Assembly: GCF_947259025.1 (NCBI RefSeq)
Contig: NZ_CAMYKO010000001.1
Coordinates: 124,001-188,000 of the forward strand
DNA from: an uncultured Methylophaga sp.
Lineage (GTDB): Bacteria; Pseudomonadota; Gammaproteobacteria; Nitrosococcales; Methylophagaceae
DNA length: 64,000 nucleotides
Direction of reading: 5' to 3'
A program made the translations under genes and the position numbers. The notes under the pieces are model-generated. The model had not been told where the DNA came from. It made no database searches and saw only the letters and a list, made by a program, of their open reading frames with translations. Positions 61,437-64,000 of this stretch are shown here, piece after piece. Positions within the stretch are counted from its first letter, which is position 1, and each line of letters begins with the position of its first letter.

Positions 61437-61730
61437 ATGAATGAAAATAAAGGTTTACTTGCTTCGATTTGTGGCTTTTTTAAAGGCCTGTTCTCTTCAA
61501 GCCCGGCTGCTGACAACAAACCAGCCGCTGCCAATGATGGCCTGACGGGTGTTGAACGTTACATCAGAAACCAGGCACAGGGTGGCGCCCAGTTGACCGG
61601 TGTAGAACAGTACATCAGAAATCAGGTTAGCAGTAACACGCCTGTAACTGGTGTAGAACAGTATGTTCGTAGCCAGTCTCAATCGAAACCAATGACGGGT
61701 GTTGAACGTTACATTCAAAATAAAGGCTAA
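61437..61730 (+). CDS. Small protein with four TGVE(R/Q)Y repeats
   Basis: I do not recognise this 97-aa protein. It has an N-terminal amphipathic or hydrophobic helix (GLLASICGFFKGLF, residues 6-19), a flexible Ala/Asn/Pro linker, then four repeats starting at Thr37, Thr54, Thr71 and Thr87: TGVERYIRNQ, TGVEQYIRNQ, TGVEQYVRSQ and TGVERYIQNK. The period is 17, 17 and 16 residues. The DNA also repeats (ACGGGTGTTGAACGTTACAT). It lies in the RuMP cluster between hps1 and transaldolase. A GGGG ribosome site precedes the ATG. Confidence 0.75.
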   Translation: MNENKGLLASICGFFKGLFSSSPAADNKPAAANDGLTGVERYIRNQAQGGAQLTGVEQYIRNQVSSNTPVTGVEQYVRSQSQSKPMTGVERYIQNKG

Positions 61731-61870
61731 TCAGCCTTTAACCCCATCCCGGTGATACGTGGCCGCTTTTAGGCGGTTAGCCCGACTTTTCGTGTCCCGA
61801 CATTCAATTGTTCAGTCTGCTTTTAATAAGCGATTGGCATTTTTATTTTTGCAAACTAAAGGTACATAAC

Positions 61871-62860
61871 ATGGCAAATTTACTTGATCAGCTTAAGGAA
61901 ATGACCGTTGTTGTTGCTGATACCGGTGATATTGAAGCAATCAAGAAATACACCCCGCGCGATGCGACAACTAATCCATCACTGATTACTGCCGCCGCGC
62001 AGATGCCTCAGTATCAAGGTATCGTTGACGATACTCTGGAAGCAGCGCGTGAAAGCCTGGGTTCAGATGCACCGGCATCTGAAGTTGTTTCGCTGGCTTT
62101 TGATCGTCTGGCTGTGTCTTTCGGTCTGAAAATCCTAGACATCATTCCAGGCCGCGTTTCTACTGAAGTTGACGCACGTCTGTCATACGACACTGAAGCG
62201 ACCATCGCTAAGGGTCGTGACCTGATCGCCCAATACGAAGCGGCCGGTGTGGATCGTAACCGCATCCTGATCAAAATCGCTTCAACCTGGGAAGGTATTC
62301 AGGCCGCTGCCGTTCTGGAAAAAGAAGGCATCCACTGTAACCTGACTCTGCTGTTCGGTCTGCACCAAGCCATCGCTTGTGCGGAAAACGGCATTACCCT
62401 GATTTCTCCATTCGTAGGTCGTATCCTGGACTGGTACAAGAAAGACACCGGTCGTGACTCTTACGAATCACATGAAGATCCGGGTGTACTGTCAGTGACT
62501 GCTGTTTACGAGTATTATAAGAAGTTCGGATACAACACCGAAGTCATGGGCGCTAGCTTCCGTAACATGGGTGAAATCACCGAACTGGCCGGCGTTGACC
62601 TGCTGACCATTTCACCTAAGCTGCTGGAAGAGCTGCAAAACAGCGAAGGCACACTGGAACGTAAACTGTCTCCGGAAATCTCTGCCAAGTCTGACATCGA
62701 AAAAATCTCGATGGACAAAGATACTTTCGAGAAAATGCATGCCGAGAACCCAATGGCACAGGAAAAACTGAGCGAAGGTATCGACGGTTTTGCCAAAGCG
62801 CTGGAAACATTGGAAGAATTGCTTGCTGATCGTCTGGCAAGCCTGGAAAGCGTCGCTTAA
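61871..62860 (+). CDS. tal: Transaldolase (TalB type)
   Basis: Transaldolase (329 aa) moves dihydroxyacetone units between sugar phosphates in the regeneration phase of the RuMP cycle. The Schiff-base lysine is Lys135 in [12 protein letters not shown], with Asp20 (ADTGD) and TTNPSLI near the N-terminus. The C-terminal half follows TalB closely. ATG 61871 is used; an upstream in-frame ATG at 61808 lacks support. Codon bias is strong. A T-poor hairpin follows. Confidence 0.96.
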   Translation: MANLLDQLKEMTVVVADTGDIEAIKKYTPRDATTNPSLITAAAQMPQYQGIVDDTLEAARESLGSDAPASEVVSLAFDRLAVSFGLKILDIIPGRVSTEVDARLSYDTEATIAKGRDLIAQYEAAGVDRNRILIKIASTWEGIQAAAVLEKEGIHCNLTLLFGLHQAIACAENGITLISPFVGRILDWYKKDTGRDSYESHEDPGVLSVTAVYEYYKKFGYNTEVMGASFRNMGEITELAGVDLLTISPKLLEELQNSEGTLERKLSPEISAKSDIEKISMDKDTFEKMHAENPMAQEKLSEGIDGFAKALETLEELLADRLASLESVA

Positions 62861-62887
62861 TTCAAGCACAGCTTTCGAACGTATTCA

Positions 62888-62909
62888 GCCCGCTCCGCTG
62901 TGAGCGGGC
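62888..62909 (+). other. Hairpin after the transaldolase gene
   Basis: GCCCGCTC-CGCTGT-GAGCGGGC is an 8-bp perfect stem 28 bases after tal, without a T-tract. A second stem, AAAACGGC/GCCGTTTT (62923-62952), follows and has a short T-run. One of them may end tal transcription. Confidence 0.5.
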
Positions 62910-62934
62910 CGGAATGCAAATGAAAACGGCTACA

Positions 62935-62963
62935 TTGACTTGTGGCCGTTTTCTATCTATAGT
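62935..62963 (+). promoter_or_regulatory. Sigma70 promoter of the second hexulose-6-phosphate synthase gene
   Basis: TTGACT, a 17-base spacer and TATAGT lie 63 bases before the hps2 start. The -35 is in the loop of the AAAACGGC/GCCGTTTT stem. The design matches the hps1 promoter. Confidence 0.7.
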
Positions 62964-63025
62964 CCCGCTTCGCTCACAGAGAGAAGCGTGAACAATCATT
63001 TTTACTACACTTAGGAGTATGTAAC

Positions 63026-63661
63026 ATGGCTGAAATCCAAATGGCACTCGACTCACTGGACTTCGACGCAACTATGGCACTGGCTGAGCAAGTCGCGCCT
63101 TACGTCGATATCCTGGAAATTGGTACACCATGCATCAAGTACAACGGTCTGAAACTGGTTAAAGCCCTGAAAGCGGCTCACCCAGACAAGAAGATCCTGG
63201 TTGACCTGAAAACTATGGATGCGGGTGAATACGAAGCCTCTCCTTTCTTCGAAGCGGGTGGTGACATCACTACCGTTCTGGGTGCTTCTGATATGGCGAC
63301 CATCAAAGGCGTTATCAAAGCAGCCAACGCTAACAACGCAGAAGCTCAAATCGACCTGATCGGTGTTGAAGATAAAACTGCCGTTGCTAAAGAAGCAGCT
63401 CAAAACGGTGCACACATCATCGGTGTTCACACTGGTCTGGACGCACAAGCAGCTGGCCAAACTCCATTCGAAGACCTGAAAACCATCACTGGTCTGGGTA
63501 TGGACGTTAAAGTTTCTGTTGCCGGTGGTATCAACAAAGACACCATCCAAAGCTGTGTACAAGCTGGTGCAGCAATCGTTGTTGTTGGTGCTGCTATCTA
63601 CGGTGCGCCTTCTCCAGCAGACTCTGCTAAAGAACTGCGTGCACTGGTTGACGCAGCCTAA
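63026..63661 (+). CDS. hxlA: 3-hexulose-6-phosphate synthase, copy 2
   Basis: This second HPS (211 aa) has the same catalytic block ILVDLKTMDAGEYEA and the same C-terminal SAKELRALVDAA as copy 1. It is the one followed directly by the phosphohexuloisomerase gene, 17 bases downstream, so hps2-phi is the canonical RuMP operon. AGGAG lies upstream of the ATG. The last 42 bases (63623-63664, including three bases after the stop) are identical to copy 1. Confidence 0.96.
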   Translation: MAEIQMALDSLDFDATMALAEQVAPYVDILEIGTPCIKYNGLKLVKALKAAHPDKKILVDLKTMDAGEYEASPFFEAGGDITTVLGASDMATIKGVIKAANANNAEAQIDLIGVEDKTAVAKEAAQNGAHIIGVHTGLDAQAAGQTPFEDLKTITGLGMDVKVSVAGGINKDTIQSCVQAGAAIVVVGAAIYGAPSPADSAKELRALVDAA

Positions 63662-63678
63662 GCGAGAGGAATTTTATA

Positions 63679-64000
63679 ATGCATCGAGATCTACTCTTAA
63701 ATAAAATCACCGATATCCTCGGCGCGACTGATGAATCACTTGAAGCCACACTGGTTTCCATGTGTGATTCAGCCAAACGTATCTTCATTACAGGTGCGGG
63801 TCGCTCCAGGCTGGTAGGTAACTTCTTAGGCATGAGATTGATGCATAGTGGTTATGAAACCTATGTTCAAGGTGAAGTTGCGACACCAAGCATCCGTGAG
63901 GGCGATCTGCTGATCGTTATCTCCGGCTCTGGTGAAACAACCCAGCTTGTTTCATTTGCCAATAAAGCCAAGTCTGAAGGCGCGAACGTCGTGCTGATCT
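63679..64000 (+). CDS. hxlB: 6-phospho-3-hexuloisomerase, 5' part
   Basis: The first 107 codons of a SIS-domain isomerase are present; the gene runs off the right edge. It converts hexulose-6-phosphate to fructose-6-phosphate. The N-terminal helix MHRDLLLNKI and the sugar-phosphate loops ITGAGRSRLVGNFLGMRL and IVISGSGETTQLV are typical of PHI. GAGAGGA lies 8 bases before the ATG, and the gene directly follows hps2. Confidence 0.93.
   Translation, partial: MHRDLLLNKITDILGATDESLEATLVSMCDSAKRIFITGAGRSRLVGNFLGMRLMHSGYETYVQGEVATPSIREGDLLIVISGSGETTQLVSFANKAKSEGANVVLI

Overview
The window looks like chromosomal DNA of a gammaproteobacterial methylotroph that assimilates formaldehyde by the ribulose monophosphate (RuMP) cycle. 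The right end carries two hexulose-6-phosphate synthase genes, the start of 6-phospho-3-hexuloisomerase, transaldolase and dihydroxyacetone kinase subunits. Near 23 kb there is an MxaD-like protein of the methanol-oxidation family with a PQQ-associated type of beta-propeller lipoprotein. The housekeeping neighbourhoods (mlaFEDCB-ibaG-murA-hisGDC, pilTU/yggS-proC-yggT, metXW, lolA-ftsK, nnr-tsaE-amiC-mutL) are typical of Gammaproteobacteria. A Methylophaga-like organism is a reasonable guess, but the genus is an inference.

Layout. 1-4.7 kb: end of engB, a SoxC/SoxD-type sulfite (sulfane) dehydrogenase pair, glycogen phosphorylase, then tRNA-Arg(CCG). 5-9.1 kb: a DUF2927 protein facing an OmpA-type lipoprotein, then the twitching ATPases pilT-pilU. 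9.2-15.3 kb: yggS-proC-yggT, metX-metW-pyrE, a TauE/SafE exporter and a coiled-coil envelope protein. 15.3-22.9 kb: one long leftward operon for lipid asymmetry maintenance (mla), ibaG, murA and hisGDC. 23-33.7 kb: mxaD-like gene, propeller, rsmJ, rarA, lolA, ftsK, trxB, uspA, an LplT-like transporter and a diguanylate cyclase. 33.7-40.9 kb: a small cytochrome c, an M48 protease, oligoribonuclease, and a tightly packed rightward DNA-repair operon (DUF2256, DnaQ-type exonuclease fused to GIY-YIG, DUF3429, Fe-S photolyase, class I photolyase). 40.9-50.6 kb: chemoreceptor, queG, nnr, tsaE, amidase, mutL, a repeat-containing membrane protein and a 23-residue membrane ORF. 50.7-55.2 kb: a heavy-metal type RND pump with its adaptor, then tRNA-Phe(GAA). 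55.7-64 kb: porin, dhaL, dhaK, a HAD phosphatase and the RuMP genes.

Genes are very densely packed. Same-strand neighbours often overlap by an ATGA tetranucleotide. Four convergent pairs share exactly four bases through interlocked stop codons. Against this background the four inverted-repeat units between 47.4 and 58.4 kb stand out. All have ends related to AACCACAGAGGCACAGAGG. One of them (57895-58371) encodes a GxxExxY/PDDEXK-type protein, is flanked by a perfect AATAT duplication and splits the convergent dhaL/dhaK junction. It looks like a small mobile cassette, and the other three look like its non-coding relatives.

Other items worth a second look are a 97-residue protein with four TGVE(R/Q)Y repeats between hps1 and transaldolase, a canonical terminator lying inside the signal-peptide codons of the propeller lipoprotein, and the five-gene photolyase operon. 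No prophage, integrase, CRISPR array or rRNA gene was seen.
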